Shown: piece after piece, positions 1 to 8,466 of the stretch
How the letters are laid out: each line of letters starts with the position of its first letter
Position numbering within the stretch: position 1 is the stretch's first letter
Source of the DNA: Nitratireductor sp. GISD-1A_MAKvit
Lineage (GTDB): Bacteria > Pseudomonadota > Alphaproteobacteria > Rhizobiales > Rhizobiaceae
Reading direction: 5' to 3'
Assembly: GCF_040819555.1 (NCBI RefSeq)
Contig: NZ_CP161920.1
Location: forward strand, 2,665,001-2,729,000
Length of the DNA: 64,000 nucleotides
Notes under the pieces: generated by a model
The model's input: only the letters and a program-made list of their open reading frames with translations
Told to the model about the DNA's origin: nothing
Databases searched by the model: none
Translations under genes and position numbers: made by a program

Positions 1-126
1 GGCGCGCAGCGTGCGCCTGTAGCTGCTTAGCAATATCTGGAAGTAGAGCGTCCAGATGACCAGGGTGAGAACGCTTGCAAGCGCACTCACCGAACCATGA
101 TACTCTTCGAGCCAGTTCCACATCAT
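1..126 (-). CDS. Membrane protein, N-terminal part only
   Basis: The reverse strand reads 42 codons from ATG at 126 to the window edge, so the gene is cut off by the left end. The reading begins MMWNWLEEYHG and continues with a hydrophobic stretch (about residues 14-34) ending in SSYRRTLRA, that is one transmembrane segment followed by a basic cytoplasmic flank. A GGAG lies about 9 bases upstream of the ATG. No family is recognisable from this fragment. Confidence 0.55.
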   Translation of the reverse strand, partial: MMWNWLEEYHGSVSALASVLTLVIWTLYFQILLSSYRRTLRA

Positions 127-278
127 CCGTAGCTCCAGTGAACCCGACCATGTCAACGGGTTTTTGGCTGCTGCGTTCCAGTTGCGGTGTCGGTCCACCC
201 GGGATGTGCATGAGGATTTCCTGCCAGCGATGGAACGGATGTGCCTTTCCACCGTTCGATCCTGAAAGGAGATACGCC

Positions 279-530
279 ATGAATGACCATCGCAAGAAAC
301 AGCGTGCATCGGAAATCCGCAGCAGCGACCTTGCCGCCGAAAGGATGGGAAACAATCAGCTTCAGGGTGATGATCAGGAAAAGGTCCGCAACCAACGACA
401 CGCCGTTCCGGATGTGAAGCAGGAGGCCGATGACGTGATCGAAAGCTTTGAAAAGATGGACAAGGATGTACGTGCGCGCCGTGATCTCAACAAGGGCGCG
501 CGCAGCAGCGACACATCCGGCAAGGAATGA
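279..530 (+). CDS. Small hydrophilic hypothetical protein (83 aa)
   Basis: I chose the ATG at 279 because AAAGGAG lies 7-12 bases ahead of it; a longer in-frame reading from 75 has no ribosome binding site and atypical composition. The protein is highly charged (MNDHRKKQRASEIRSSDLAAE at the start, KEADD/ESFEKMDKDVRARR in the middle) with no signal peptide, membrane segment or cysteine. It looks like a small, mostly disordered or helical cytoplasmic protein. I do not recognise the family. Confidence 0.55.
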   Translation: MNDHRKKQRASEIRSSDLAAERMGNNQLQGDDQEKVRNQRHAVPDVKQEADDVIESFEKMDKDVRARRDLNKGARSSDTSGKE

Positions 531-871
531 ACGCTCCGGCTGACTGCTTGGAAAGCGGCTCCGCCCGGCAATGCCGCCCCCCCCCGTTCTGCCGAGCGGC
601 GCCATGACGAGTGCTTCAGGCCGCGCCACCACCAGTCTGATAAAGGCGCGCCCACGCCGCCTTGCCTTCCGGTGGTCCCGAGAAGAGATCAGCGCATCCA
701 CCGTGCCCGTTTGTCCTCGTCAAACAGCGCCGCCGGCTTGAGATCGCGCAGAAACACATTTTGAGGCGCCCGCGGTTGGAAATTTCCCGTCGTGCATTTC
801 ATCGTTGATGCCAGCGAAGGCTTCAGCTATGAAAGCGACGCGCTGGTGCTTCGTCACCCGCGCCACGGCCA
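531..871. other. No convincing gene; possible degraded coding remnant
   Basis: Nothing with a start, ribosome binding site and coding-like composition is visible here. There is a 10-base C run near 571. From about 752 a frame opened only by a stop reads ...VVHFIVDASEGFSYESDAL... into the tRNA fragment; it looks coding-like but has no start codon, so it may be the tail of a decayed gene. Confidence 0.4.
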
Positions 872-918
<47 letters not shown>

Positions 919-1164
919 TAAGTCAAGTGGGCAAAGGGTGTGAGGCAAAAAAATCGAGTAAAACCAATCAATTGGCGGAACTCGAAGGAAGCAGAGAAGC
1001 CGCTTCCGTGGTCACGGAAGCACCACGGAAGCAAGTTGAAGGAGCTTGTAGAGTACGAACGGCGACAATCGGCAGAGCTTTTTTCGCCCGCTCCGTTTGA
1101 GTCGTTACGAAGTTGGATTCGTGATTGACCCTGCTCGGTCTCCATCACTATCTGAACACCGAAT
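919..1164. other. Spacer between broken and intact tRNA-Arg
   Basis: A 62-codon frame (940-1128, +) fills most of this spacer but has no ribosome binding site and starts inside material adjoining the tRNA break. An inverted repeat is visible around 1004-1031 (CTTCCGTGG-TCACGGAAGC-ACCACGGAAGC, overlapping arms). I see no gene here. Confidence 0.35.
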
Positions 1165-1241
1165 GCACCCGTAGCTCAGCTGGATAGAGTGTCGGCCTCC
1201 GAAGCCGAAGGTCACAGGTTCGAATCCTGTCGGGTGCGCCA
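1165..1241 (+). tRNA. tRNA-Arg (anticodon CCG)
   Basis: A complete 77-base cloverleaf: acceptor strands GCACCCG and CGGGTGC, D-arm with AGCTCAGCTGGATAGAG, anticodon stem TCGGC/GCCGA with loop CTCCGAA giving CCG, T-arm CAGG-TTCGAAT-CCTG, discriminator G and encoded CCA. The anticodon stem differs from that of the broken copy at 872, although both loops are identical. tRNA genes are frequent integration targets, so this may mark the left boundary of the accessory DNA. Confidence 0.95.
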
Positions 1242-1253
1242 CCCTCCTCCAAA

Positions 1254-2165
1254 TCACATCGAACCTCGCCGGCGTTTTGCAGCCATGCTTCTGGCGATGC
1301 CGAGAAGATGCAGAGCAGCGCGTTTTGGGTTGGTGTCCAGCCAGACGGCCTGGATGGTTCCTGTGCTGTTCGGGCCGATGATCGGCCGCCACACCGTCCC
1401 TTCAATATTGACACCGCTCGCGAAACTTGCGCCGGTGATGGTAAACCCCTTACCGATCTGCACCTTGAGGATGACCGTCGCCTGGCAGGCACGGCACTGT
1501 TCGATCCTCGGCGCGCGATCGTTTGCCGCGATCCGTTGCGTCAGGCATGGGTCGAGCAACGGACCGTCGGTGCCCTGCGGTACGAGGAGGCGCTCGCCTG
1601 CGAAGTCGGTCCAGGTCAGCGCGTCCTTTCCGGCAAGCGGGTGGCCGGCCGGGAGCAAGGCCGCCATGCCTTCTTCCCAGATCGTCTCGCTTTGGCAGGA
1701 TCGCATCTGACAGCCGCCGCACATGAAGGCGATGTCGAGATGGCGCCGGCGAATGGCGTTGGCCTGCTTGCGGCAGGAGCCGTCCTGCAAGGTGACCTCG
1801 ATCTGCGGATAGCGGCGTTCGAAGCGGTCGATGAGGTGGACGAGGAACGTCCGGCCGAACGGCGCGGAAAGCCCGATGTGGAGTTGCTCCCCGTTTCTAT
1901 TGCGCTGCGCGGCCCTGCTCAGGGCTTCTTCGAGGCCGTCATAGTGATCGCGGACGCTTGCGATCCAATCGCGCCCCTCGTCTGTCAGCCGGACGCCATT
2001 GTTATGGCGCTCGAAGACCTGAAGATCGAGGCGCTGTTCAATTGCCGCGATATTTCGGCTTACAGTGGATTCCTGAACTGCCAATGCCTTGGCTGTCTTC
2101 CGCATGCTGCCCAGTTCCGCGGTCTTGAGCACATATTTCAGATAGCGCAGGGCAGCTTCGTTCAT
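1254..2165 (-). CDS. LysR-family transcriptional regulator
   Basis: 303 residues, the usual LTTR length. Residues 1-60 hold the winged helix-turn-helix ([19 protein letters not shown], then [15 protein letters not shown] and a wing with GVRLTDEGR); the remainder is the two-lobe effector-binding region ([37 protein letters not shown]). The start at 2165 is preceded by GGAGG with 10-base spacing; the frame extends upstream to 2195 without a better site. It ends 13 bases from the tRNA-Arg and is divergent from the 2295 gene, with the 2215 palindrome between them. The ligand and target genes are unknown. Confidence 0.9.
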   Translation of the reverse strand: MNEAALRYLKYVLKTAELGSMRKTAKALAVQESTVSRNIAAIEQRLDLQVFERHNNGVRLTDEGRDWIASVRDHYDGLEEALSRAAQRNRNGEQLHIGLSAPFGRTFLVHLIDRFERRYPQIEVTLQDGSCRKQANAIRRRHLDIAFMCGGCQMRSCQSETIWEEGMAALLPAGHPLAGKDALTWTDFAGERLLVPQGTDGPLLDPCLTQRIAANDRAPRIEQCRACQATVILKVQIGKGFTITGASFASGVNIEGTVWRPIIGPNSTGTIQAVWLDTNPKRAALHLLGIARSMAAKRRRGSM

Positions 2166-2214
2166 GCGGTGACATCCTCCGGTCGAGAATCTCACGCGGC
2201 GGCCGTCAACTTGG

Positions 2215-2236
2215 CACCCCCCTGTTCAGGGGGGTG
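2215..2236. promoter_or_regulatory. Type 1 palindromic operator, copy 1 (divergent promoter)
   Basis: Perfect inverted repeat: arms CACCCCCCTG and CAGGGGGGTG around a TT centre. Rightwards a TATTTT hexamer begins 19 bases after it (2256-2261), 34 bases before the 2295 gene. Leftwards the LysR start is 49 bases away with only a weak -10 candidate (TGAGAT, 2189-2194). Confidence 0.8.
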
Positions 2237-2294
2237 AGATTTGTCCTCGGCGGTCTATTTTGATGCGGTCATCGTCTGCTTCTGGAGATAGCCT

Positions 2295-2786
2295 ATGTTC
2301 CGCCGCTCCGTCCTCGCCTGCGTTGCCGCAGTCATGGTGTGCACGCCTTCATCCAGCTTCGCTCAGGAGGCTGAGAGGGCCGGCGGCCCCTTGCACGTGG
2401 TCGGCTCAAACCCGACGGTGGTTGTATTGATCGCCGGTGAATTGCCCGAAACGGCACCCGAGACACCGGTGGATGTCTGGATTTGGTCCTTCTATAATTC
2501 TATCGGTACGGTCCGTGATATATCCTTCGACGCTAATGCCTCATTGATGCGTGTGGATTGCCAGGCACGGACCTTGCAATCGCAAAGGCTGGAGCTGTTC
2601 CTAGAGGATCGTCAGGTGGCAGGCGAAACCAGCGCCGGGCCGATAGAAACGCCAGGGACTGACACACTGCCGCATATGTTAATGATGGATATTTGCGTCC
2701 CTTCGCAGCGTGTTGCCCTGGATGCACCGTTTCCAGACCATCGCATCGCTCGCGCTGCTGTTCGGCGCCATTTCAATAGCCAGTGA
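2295..2786 (+). CDS. Secreted protein, possibly surface-adhesin E-like
   Basis: 163 residues with a Sec signal peptide (MFRRSVLACVAAVMV...SSFAQ, cleavage near residue 24). The mature part has VDVWIWSFYNS, then ANASLMRVDCQARTLQSQRLELF, resembling the D-C-x-x-R core of small surface-adhesin-E-type proteins, and a second Cys in MMDICVPSQR that could pair with the first. The C-terminus carries a basic amphipathic end (RIARAAVRRHF). It is a single-gene unit directly downstream of palindrome copy 1. Family assignment is tentative; secretion is well supported. Confidence 0.75.
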   Translation: MFRRSVLACVAAVMVCTPSSSFAQEAERAGGPLHVVGSNPTVVVLIAGELPETAPETPVDVWIWSFYNSIGTVRDISFDANASLMRVDCQARTLQSQRLELFLEDRQVAGETSAGPIETPGTDTLPHMLMMDICVPSQRVALDAPFPDHRIARAAVRRHFNSQ

Positions 2787-2832
2787 TCCAAAACCACGCC
2801 TGCCGCTGTTCCCTGGGACGTCCTGGCCGTGA

Positions 2833-4173
2833 TTACCGCGCGGACGGGTCGCGGATTGAACTGAAGCAGGCCATCACGGCGTCTCTGTTGGTCCGTAATT
2901 TTCGAATGGCGGCGCTCAATTCCCCGCCACCGGACCATAAGCGGTCCTGGTCCGGTACGCCGAATTCCGTCTTGCCGAGAAGGAAGCTGATTTCGCCCAC
3001 TTGCCGGTCTGCTCCGAGGGCCTCGAATCGTTCACCCAGATCGTCCCAATGCGCCTGGAGCGTGGTGAGCACGGCCGCTTCGTTTTCCGCCGTCTCCCTC
3101 AGCCCTTCCAAATCGGCGGCTGTCCCTGCATGACCGGCCAAGCGGGCTTCCCGCGCCATGTCTCCCAGATACGCTGACAGAACGGTTGCATATGACCGGG
3201 CGCCGTCCAGCAAACCCATACAATGCCGATACCTGTCATAGGGCGCCTGGACGGCCGCACCACGGGCAGGAGGTTCGGGTTGCGCCGGTGATGGCGAGGC
3301 GGGTATCATGGGCGCAGACGAAGGCGCGGGCGATACTGACGGTGTTGTCCGATTGAGTATCTCAGGATCGATCCGGGCCGGCGGCAGGCCGAGACCCAGC
3401 GCCTGATTGAGAACACCAGCCTCGAACACCACCGCATCGAGCATCGTCCGGGCGCGCGCGGCCAGCTCATCCGGCCCCTCCCTGTCGGCGACGCCGCCGG
3501 GGACGAAGATTCGGATCGCATTCCTTTCCGGCTCCGCCCCGGGAAAGGCGGCGGCATGGACCTCGTGGGTCAGTTCGCGCGCCAGCCAGGCGCCGACGAG
3601 GTCTGCCCTGTCCGAGGACAAGGTGCTGACGGACGGTATGGTCAGCCTGCTCTCTCCCGGCGCGAGGCCGATACCCCGCTCGTGCGCGCGCTCGATGACG
3701 GGAGCTTGCGGGAGATGTCTGTCGATAACGGCGAACATGTCACCTCTTCTCAGCACAGCCATCAGGTGGGCCGTGGCGACTGGAACCGTGCGCCCGCCAA
3801 TCGCGGCCTGACGCGGTTGCGGGCCGGCCTGCACCATGAAGAAGCCGCTGCGGTCGACCGCGTCGTTTCCGTGACCCAGCTTGCGGGCGCGTATGGAGAC
3901 GCCATGCTCGTCGCCCGGAAGCAGAAGATTGTCGGTGCGCCAGCCATTGGCTCCGTCCACCCAGGTCAGGGTGATGCACTGACCAGTCCCCGTGACCGGA
4001 CGGGTATCCTCGAACGTCATCTCGCAATATCGGCCATCGGGTATGAGCGGGCTGGTATACGCATTCTGCTGCGTGACGATGGGGAGCTGCGTCTCGTAGC
4101 AGCCGGAAAGCGCCAGCATCGCGGCGGCGGCCAATGCGGTTCGCATCGAGCGCCCATACCTTGCCATCGTCAT
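2833..4173 (-). CDS. Lipoprotein of unknown function, 446 aa
   Basis: The N-terminus (MTMARYGRSMRTALAAAAML) ends in a lipobox LALSGC, so the protein should be lipid-anchored at Cys 25. Residues about 30-150 are beta-rich; a Pro/Ser/Ala-rich linker (about 275-310) separates this from a helical C-terminal half (GARSYATVLSAYLGDMAREA..., ENEAAVLTTLQAHWDDLGERFEALG). The start overlaps the stop of the 4170 gene by four bases (ATGA), so it is translationally coupled. It is the last gene of the leftward unit that begins at 8387. No known domain is recognised. Confidence 0.8.
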   Translation of the reverse strand: MTMARYGRSMRTALAAAAMLALSGCYETQLPIVTQQNAYTSPLIPDGRYCEMTFEDTRPVTGTGQCITLTWVDGANGWRTDNLLLPGDEHGVSIRARKLGHGNDAVDRSGFFMVQAGPQPRQAAIGGRTVPVATAHLMAVLRRGDMFAVIDRHLPQAPVIERAHERGIGLAPGESRLTIPSVSTLSSDRADLVGAWLARELTHEVHAAAFPGAEPERNAIRIFVPGGVADREGPDELAARARTMLDAVVFEAGVLNQALGLGLPPARIDPEILNRTTPSVSPAPSSAPMIPASPSPAQPEPPARGAAVQAPYDRYRHCMGLLDGARSYATVLSAYLGDMAREARLAGHAGTAADLEGLRETAENEAAVLTTLQAHWDDLGERFEALGADRQVGEISFLLGKTEFGVPDQDRLWSGGGELSAAIRKLRTNRDAVMACFSSIRDPSAR

Positions 4174-4724
4174 GGGCTGTCCGGCCTTTCCATCGTCGGC
4201 GCTTCCGCTTCAATCGCCGCCACGATGCCGGCCGCATTGGCGAATCGTGCCAATTGCGGCCATGCCGCTGCCGAGAGGTTGATCCAGTTGCGCCGCTTGC
4301 CGATGCGCCCCGGTGCATCGATTGTCCTGCCTGGGATCGCCACACCTTCGGGCCAGAACTCGAATTCTTCATAGGGGCGGTCGAGCCAGGCGCGAAAGAC
4401 TTCTTGGCCGCCACACACAGCGGCAATCGACAGCCAGCCCGAAACGTGCGGTTCAAGGACGATCTGCGCATGCTCGCCGGCCAGCTCTGCCAGGATTTCG
4501 AGGCCTTCCCCCTGGCGGTGCGCGCAAACCCGTAGCGTTATCGCGCCGCCGCAGCCCGTTTCCAGCAGCCAGCGCGGGGCATTGCTCAGCGCATCCGCGA
4601 AATCGTCGAGCGCGGCGGCGGCGGCGACGCGGGGCGGCGTTTCTCCGCCTGTCATGCCATCGAACCAGTATGGCGGAACCGGCGGCGACGACCCGTCACC
4701 CGGCTTGCACCCATCTATCGGCAT
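4170..4724 (-). CDS. Cytoplasmic hypothetical protein
   Basis: 184 residues from an ATG at 4724 preceded by GGAG; an in-frame GTG at 4760 is possible but would have a poorer ribosome binding site. There is no signal peptide or membrane helix. Notable segments are HVSGWLSIAAVCGGQEVFRAWL and PYEEFEFWPEGVAIPGR; the end contains an Ala-rich helix. It overlaps the following lipoprotein gene by four bases and follows the family A gene by 37 bases. It is one of the few cytoplasmic members of this regulon; I do not recognise it. Confidence 0.7.
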   Translation of the reverse strand: MPIDGCKPGDGSSPPVPPYWFDGMTGGETPPRVAAAAALDDFADALSNAPRWLLETGCGGAITLRVCAHRQGEGLEILAELAGEHAQIVLEPHVSGWLSIAAVCGGQEVFRAWLDRPYEEFEFWPEGVAIPGRTIDAPGRIGKRRNWINLSAAAWPQLARFANAAGIVAAIEAEAPTMERPDSP

Positions 4725-4761
4725 CGGTCTCCATCCCTTCGCGCTTCGGCGCAGTTTCACC

Positions 4762-5361
4762 TCATGGCCCGGCCGTCGGATGCGGAGCGACGAGGCATTG
4801 CGTACGCCTGAACACGCCGCGCGGCATCGGATCGCGGTCGGCGGCCTCGTCGTCGGTCAGCGCTGCGGCGTCGTACCAGAGCGCGCGGCCGAGCTCGGGC
4901 AGCATAATATAGGGCGGCGCGTCCTCGCCGCTCATGGGAGGCTCGAACGCAATGTTGAGTTCGGCGTCGAGCGTGAGGAAGCGCAGGGCGCCCAGGATGT
5001 CGGGATCGGTGACGCCATCGGCGTTGGCGCCGAAGGGCGGGCCGAGCAGGTCGCGCGGACCGCTATCCGCATAGGGGTCGGTGACGGGAAATACCGATAT
5101 GCCGGAATAGCCCTGGGAGACGGAGAAGGTGAACCAGTAGTCGCGCTGGGGCGTGGTGAGCTTGAGATAAAGATCGGAGGCGATGGAGGCCATGTTGCGC
5201 GCCGGAACGAGCCCGATGCGCCAGACCTCGTCCGTATCGGGGGCGGTCATTTCATAGACGGCCCGCTCGGCCTCGCAGGTCGCCGGGCCGATAACCGGCG
5301 CCTGGGCCATTGCAGCGACGGGAAACAGAATGACGGTCAATGTCGAGATCAGGCGGTTCAT
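4762..5361 (-). CDS. Secreted protein, family A, copy A1
   Basis: 199 residues with a Sec signal (MNRLISTLTVILFPVAAMAQ). It is clearly paralogous to the protein at 19860: both have CxAERAVYxxxT, a segment LVPARxxxxxxSDLYLxLTTPQRDYW, GDPYA/TDPYA, LDAELxxxxxPP, PELxxALWYxxxALTDD and RDPMPRGxFRxTxCL. The two Cys (near residues 28 and 190) are conserved in both and could form a disulfide. The start overlaps the stop of the upstream 5358 gene (ATGA). Copies A1 and A2 fall in the two different palindrome-headed blocks, linking those blocks by descent. Function unknown. Confidence 0.8.
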   Translation of the reverse strand: MNRLISTLTVILFPVAAMAQAPVIGPATCEAERAVYEMTAPDTDEVWRIGLVPARNMASIASDLYLKLTTPQRDYWFTFSVSQGYSGISVFPVTDPYADSGPRDLLGPPFGANADGVTDPDILGALRFLTLDAELNIAFEPPMSGEDAPPYIMLPELGRALWYDAAALTDDEAADRDPMPRGVFRRTQCLVAPHPTAGP

Positions 5362-5969
5362 TGTGACCGCTCGTCTGGCGCGGAGCGTGGTGTAGGTGAT
5401 CCTGTTGCCGTTTCTGCGAGCGTGTTGGCAAGGTCCACCGGATCGATTTGGGGGCGGTCACGCCACGGCCCGTAGCTTGCGATCAGTAAAACACCAAGCG
5501 TCAGCAGCAGAACGACCGGCGTGGCTGCCGCAACGAGCCGGTCACCCGACACCCCGGTGGCGACGGCGGCGACCAAGAGACCAGCCCCAAGCAGGACGGC
5601 TCCGGCGCCGACCGCGAACATTCCCCAGCGGGCACCTTGCACCGCCCCGAGTGCAACCCGCATTTCAGGACGAACCCTCGAAAGCGCGTGCAATGTGGCA
5701 ATCATGGCAGCGCGGTGCTGCCGCGCATCTTCATTGGCCTCCATCCCCGCCATGCTCCCATTATATGACACCGAATGACGGCCATCGCCGGTGTATAGAT
5801 CAAGTCGGATCATCTGATTGCCGCCAAGGCGCGTACGGACGAAGGCCGCCTTATCGAGATCCGAAAGATCAACCGACCAGAGCCCTCTCGCAGTGATCCG
5901 GTTCGGTCCGACGCTGATCTTCACCGCTCTTCCCAGCGGCGCGGGTCGATAGGAAAATTCTTGCTCCAT
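5358..5969 (-). CDS. Membrane protein with PH-like cytosolic part (family G)
   Basis: 203 residues; ATG at 5969 is preceded by GAGGGC. An N-terminal soluble part (about 1-110) looks like a small beta barrel: VKISVGPNRITARGLWSVDLSDLDKAAFV...IRLDLYTGDGRHSVSYNG. Two hydrophobic segments follow (about 117-140, 147-172), then a short Pro-rich tail. The layout resembles the genes at 25398, 25919 and 31477, which combine two membrane helices with a similar strand-rich region. Overlaps family A1 by four bases. The PH-like reading is an impression from strand pattern, not a demonstrated match. Confidence 0.7.
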   Translation of the reverse strand: MEQEFSYRPAPLGRAVKISVGPNRITARGLWSVDLSDLDKAAFVRTRLGGNQMIRLDLYTGDGRHSVSYNGSMAGMEANEDARQHRAAMIATLHALSRVRPEMRVALGAVQGARWGMFAVGAGAVLLGAGLLVAAVATGVSGDRLVAAATPVVLLLTLGVLLIASYGPWRDRPQIDPVDLANTLAETATGSPTPRSAPDERSQ

Positions 5970-6090
5970 TTGCTGCCCTCGCAATTGCACGATGCTTGAT
6001 TGCGTTTTCTTGAACTGACGAATGCGCCCATCACCCGACCAAGGAATGTCAGGGATGGGCAGCGCATCGCGAAGCGAAAATGGCACCGGC

Positions 6091-6762
6091 TCATTCTTGC
6101 CACTCCTCGCGGTTTGGCAGCGAGGTCGAGGATTTGAGCATCAGCCCGGTGAAGCCCGTCTGCGCCGCCACCTCGCTGGCTTGGGGGATGAAGGTCAAAT
6201 AGGTATCGAGCGTGCGCGGCAGGCTGGGCGGCGGACCCCAGACGGTGGTGACGAGCAGCTCCGGATCGACCGCGTAGAATGGATCCCCACCATCGGTGGT
6301 GTGGGCGATGGGCTGGCCAAGCAGCCGCGTCACCGGCTCCGGGTCGATGGGCGCGGTCGCAGCGAAATCGTAGAGATAGCAGCCCAGTGCATCGAGATAC
6401 TCCGTCAGCAGGTAGCTGACCGCCAGAAGATGCGGCCGTTCGCCAACCTCGCGGGTAAACCACGCGTTGCCCGTTCCCTCGATTAAGTCCGGATCCTCCG
6501 CGACCTCCTCAGCCAGAAGGGCGTCGGAATGGGCGATGAAGCGGTCATAGCCGGCATTCTCTCCGGGCACGACGTGTTGCCAGCCCAGTTTTTCGGCCAG
6601 CGCAACCGTGCCCTTGTAGCTCAGCCGCTCGGGGATGCAGACCTCGCCGAAGGCGGCAACGAAGGCCTCGCCGTCGGGTGTTTCCGCATAGGCTGGCGAC
6701 AGGAATGGAGCGGCGAAAGCGACGGAAATGATCAAGCGGAATACCGGTCGCGCGAAGGTCAT
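6091..6762 (-). CDS. Secreted hypothetical protein, 223 aa
   Basis: Starts at the ATG at 6762, overlapping the stop of the 6759 gene by four bases; the longer frame to 6789 lacks a good start. A signal peptide (MTFARPVFRLIISVAFAAPFLSPAYA) is followed by a mature part with two Cys (GEVCIPERL; LGCYLYDFA) and a C-terminal half rich in T and P (ELLVTTVWGPPPSLPRTLDTYLTFIP). It belongs to the 8387-2833 unit. No family is recognised. Confidence 0.75.
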   Translation of the reverse strand: MTFARPVFRLIISVAFAAPFLSPAYAETPDGEAFVAAFGEVCIPERLSYKGTVALAEKLGWQHVVPGENAGYDRFIAHSDALLAEEVAEDPDLIEGTGNAWFTREVGERPHLLAVSYLLTEYLDALGCYLYDFAATAPIDPEPVTRLLGQPIAHTTDGGDPFYAVDPELLVTTVWGPPPSLPRTLDTYLTFIPQASEVAAQTGFTGLMLKSSTSLPNREEWQE

Positions 6763-7277
6763 GGCTTCAGGGGAAGAGTGTCCGCGCACTGGCTCAGGAC
6801 AGGAAGTTGGGTTCCCACATCGTGAACGGCGAAACTGACACTGCTCTCCTCGATCTCGACTGTCAGTGTTCCCGATGTATCCAGATGCTGCACGAATTCC
6901 ATGAAGGACGAGGGGCCGAAGGTCGTGAACGAAATGGCCGCATTGCGTTTCCGGTAAGCCTTGGTGACTTCCTCGCTCGAGGGGAAACGGAACGTCGCGT
7001 GCCCCCGCTCCGGGACATTCAGGAACTGATCGGCTGCGATCCCGACAAATGAGACACGGCCATCGCGATATCCCATGATCGTGAATTCGATGATCGGCCG
7101 CGTGTTGCTATTCTGGAGCGTGCAATAGGATGTGCCGTTGTTATAGGTGCCGGGCGATGCCGTCACCATCCAGCGTCCCAGCGCGCTATCTCCTTGCGCT
7201 ACGGCAGGCGAGGCGGCGAGAAGCGCCATCGCGGCAAATGCGGCTTTGAGGCCAGCCGCGAAACCCGAAAAATGCAT
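6759..7277 (-). CDS. Secreted protein, family B, copy B1
   Basis: 172 residues; AGGAGGG precedes the ATG at 7277. A signal peptide ending ASPAVAQ is followed by a beta-rich domain. It shares with 7899, 10287 and 10849 the plan: Cys in (S)YCTL about 30 residues after the cleavage site, a run TRPIIEFTI, GxxxVxF/ILAA-like strand, TFRFP, and a second Cys close to the end (LSQCADTL). The two Cys probably form a disulfide. The four copies lie in one 4.6-kb stretch under three palindromes. Function unknown. Confidence 0.8.
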   Translation of the reverse strand: MHFSGFAAGLKAAFAAMALLAASPAVAQGDSALGRWMVTASPGTYNNGTSYCTLQNSNTRPIIEFTIMGYRDGRVSFVGIAADQFLNVPERGHATFRFPSSEEVTKAYRKRNAAISFTTFGPSSFMEFVQHLDTSGTLTVEIEESSVSFAVHDVGTQLPVLSQCADTLPLKP

Positions 7278-7347
7278 CGAAACCCTCCTGATCAGTCATG
7301 CAGGGCAAGCGCCCTGCTCTGGGGGATGGGACCTGAAGTTGGTATTG

Positions 7348-7887
7348 TCACTGCCTCCCACCGCTGCGCCGCCGCTCGAAGTAGTAGCGGGCGAACGCCA
7401 CCCGCCCAGCGTAACTCTGCGCGGGAACGATCGCCTCGCTGGCATAGACGCCGTTGCACAGGCCATCGGCGACCGCCGCCGCTAGGGTATTGGGCTGGAT
7501 GGGCATGACATCATCGCCAGGAAGGTCGCCTCCGGTCATCACACCGCTTGCAGTGCGGCGTGTGGTTGTTCCGATGTAGATTTCCCGCGACGTGCAATCG
7601 ACTCCACCATAGAGGTCCTGCCAGGCGACGCTCTGGCCGCCTTCCACGCGTGCGCCTTCGTCGTAGTGGGTGGTCAGGCGGAAGGGCTTCAATTTGCCGC
7701 CATTCGCGTAGCCGCCGCCTTCGGTCAACAGCCAGAACTGTGCATCCTCCAATGCGACAGTTCGGGCCGGTTCGAGCATTGCCTCCATATCGAACGGTTC
7801 CGCATGAACAGACGCGGCAGTAAGCAATGCCAGCGCAGCGAACCCGGCGCCAAGCGTGGGGCGAGCGGTGAGGCCAGACGGGCGCAT
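7348..7887 (-). CDS. Secreted hypothetical protein, 179 aa
   Basis: ATG at 7887 has AAGGAG seven bases upstream; the frame to 7965 is not needed. The signal peptide is long (MRPSGLTARPTLGAGFAALALLTAASVHA). The mature part includes VALEDAQFWLLTEGGGYANGG, WQDLYGGVDCTSREIYIGTTTRR, a second Cys in ADGLCNGVYAS, and a basic C-terminus ARYYFERRRSGGR. Surface-adhesin-E-type proteins share the C-x-x-R-x-x-x-I pattern, so the fold may be related to that of the 2295 protein. That link is inference. Confidence 0.75.
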   Translation of the reverse strand: MRPSGLTARPTLGAGFAALALLTAASVHAEPFDMEAMLEPARTVALEDAQFWLLTEGGGYANGGKLKPFRLTTHYDEGARVEGGQSVAWQDLYGGVDCTSREIYIGTTTRRTASGVMTGGDLPGDDVMPIQPNTLAAAVADGLCNGVYASEAIVPAQSYAGRVAFARYYFERRRSGGRQ

Positions 7888-7898
7888 GATGGATCTCC

Positions 7899-8387
7899 TT
7901 ACGAAGCGGGCAATTGGCTTTCGCAGTTGCGCAGGTGGACGATGGCCCCTGCCAGGTCCTGCCATACGGGATAGCTGACTGAATGCCCTGAAACCGTCAC
8001 CCGAAAGACGCCGAGCGTCGAGAGGTTTTCAAGCAGCGTGTCCACGGAAGCCGGCGAAAGGCGCACGATGAAGATGCCCTCGCCGTCGGCATTGACGATC
8101 GGAATGCCCGCTTCAAATCCCGTGGGGAAGCGCAGCGTCGCGGTATCCCCGCCCCGCGCTTCGGTGAACTCCGGGGCGGCCAGGATCAGCAAACGCCGAT
8201 CGTTCCTGACCTGAAGCTGAAGCATCGGCCGGGTGCGGCCATACCAGAGTGCGCAGTATGGTCCGGTATTGTCCGTCTGCGGCGTATCGCTGACGCCCCA
8301 CGCCTGTTGCTGGGCTTGAGCGGCACCCGCAAGTGTCAACATGGCGGCGGCAACGGCGGTGACGGATACGAACCCGGAATAACTCAT
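7899..8387 (-). CDS. Secreted protein, family B, copy B2
   Basis: 162 residues, first gene of the unit under palindrome copy 2. Signal peptide MSYSGFVSVTAVAAAMLTLAGAA ends at AQA-QQ. Family B hallmarks: YCALWYGRTRPMLQLQVRND, LLILAAPEF, TATLRFPTGF, and a C-terminal LRNCESQL. The ATG at 8387 is preceded by GAGAGG. It is followed by 7348 with 11 bases between. Confidence 0.8.
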   Translation of the reverse strand: MSYSGFVSVTAVAAAMLTLAGAAQAQQQAWGVSDTPQTDNTGPYCALWYGRTRPMLQLQVRNDRRLLILAAPEFTEARGGDTATLRFPTGFEAGIPIVNADGEGIFIVRLSPASVDTLLENLSTLGVFRVTVSGHSVSYPVWQDLAGAIVHLRNCESQLPAS

Positions 8388-8446
8388 CGAAAACCTCTCG
8401 ATCCATGAAACCGTGGACGCAGGCTAGAGGCGGGAGACGCCCCGCT

Positions 8447-8466
8447 CACCCCCCTGTTCAGGGGGT
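8447..8466 (-). promoter_or_regulatory. Type 1 palindromic operator, copy 2
   Basis: Arms CACCCCCCTG and CAGGGGG (one G shorter than the consensus) around TT. On the reverse strand TAGCCT (8426-8421) begins exactly 20 bases beyond the repeat, and the B2 start follows 33 bases later. The right edge touches the stop codon of the 8466 gene. Confidence 0.8.

Noticed and set aside
1308..2237. A 309-codon rightward frame opposite the LysR gene
   Set aside because: The LysR reading has full domain structure; the opposite frame is a high-GC shadow.
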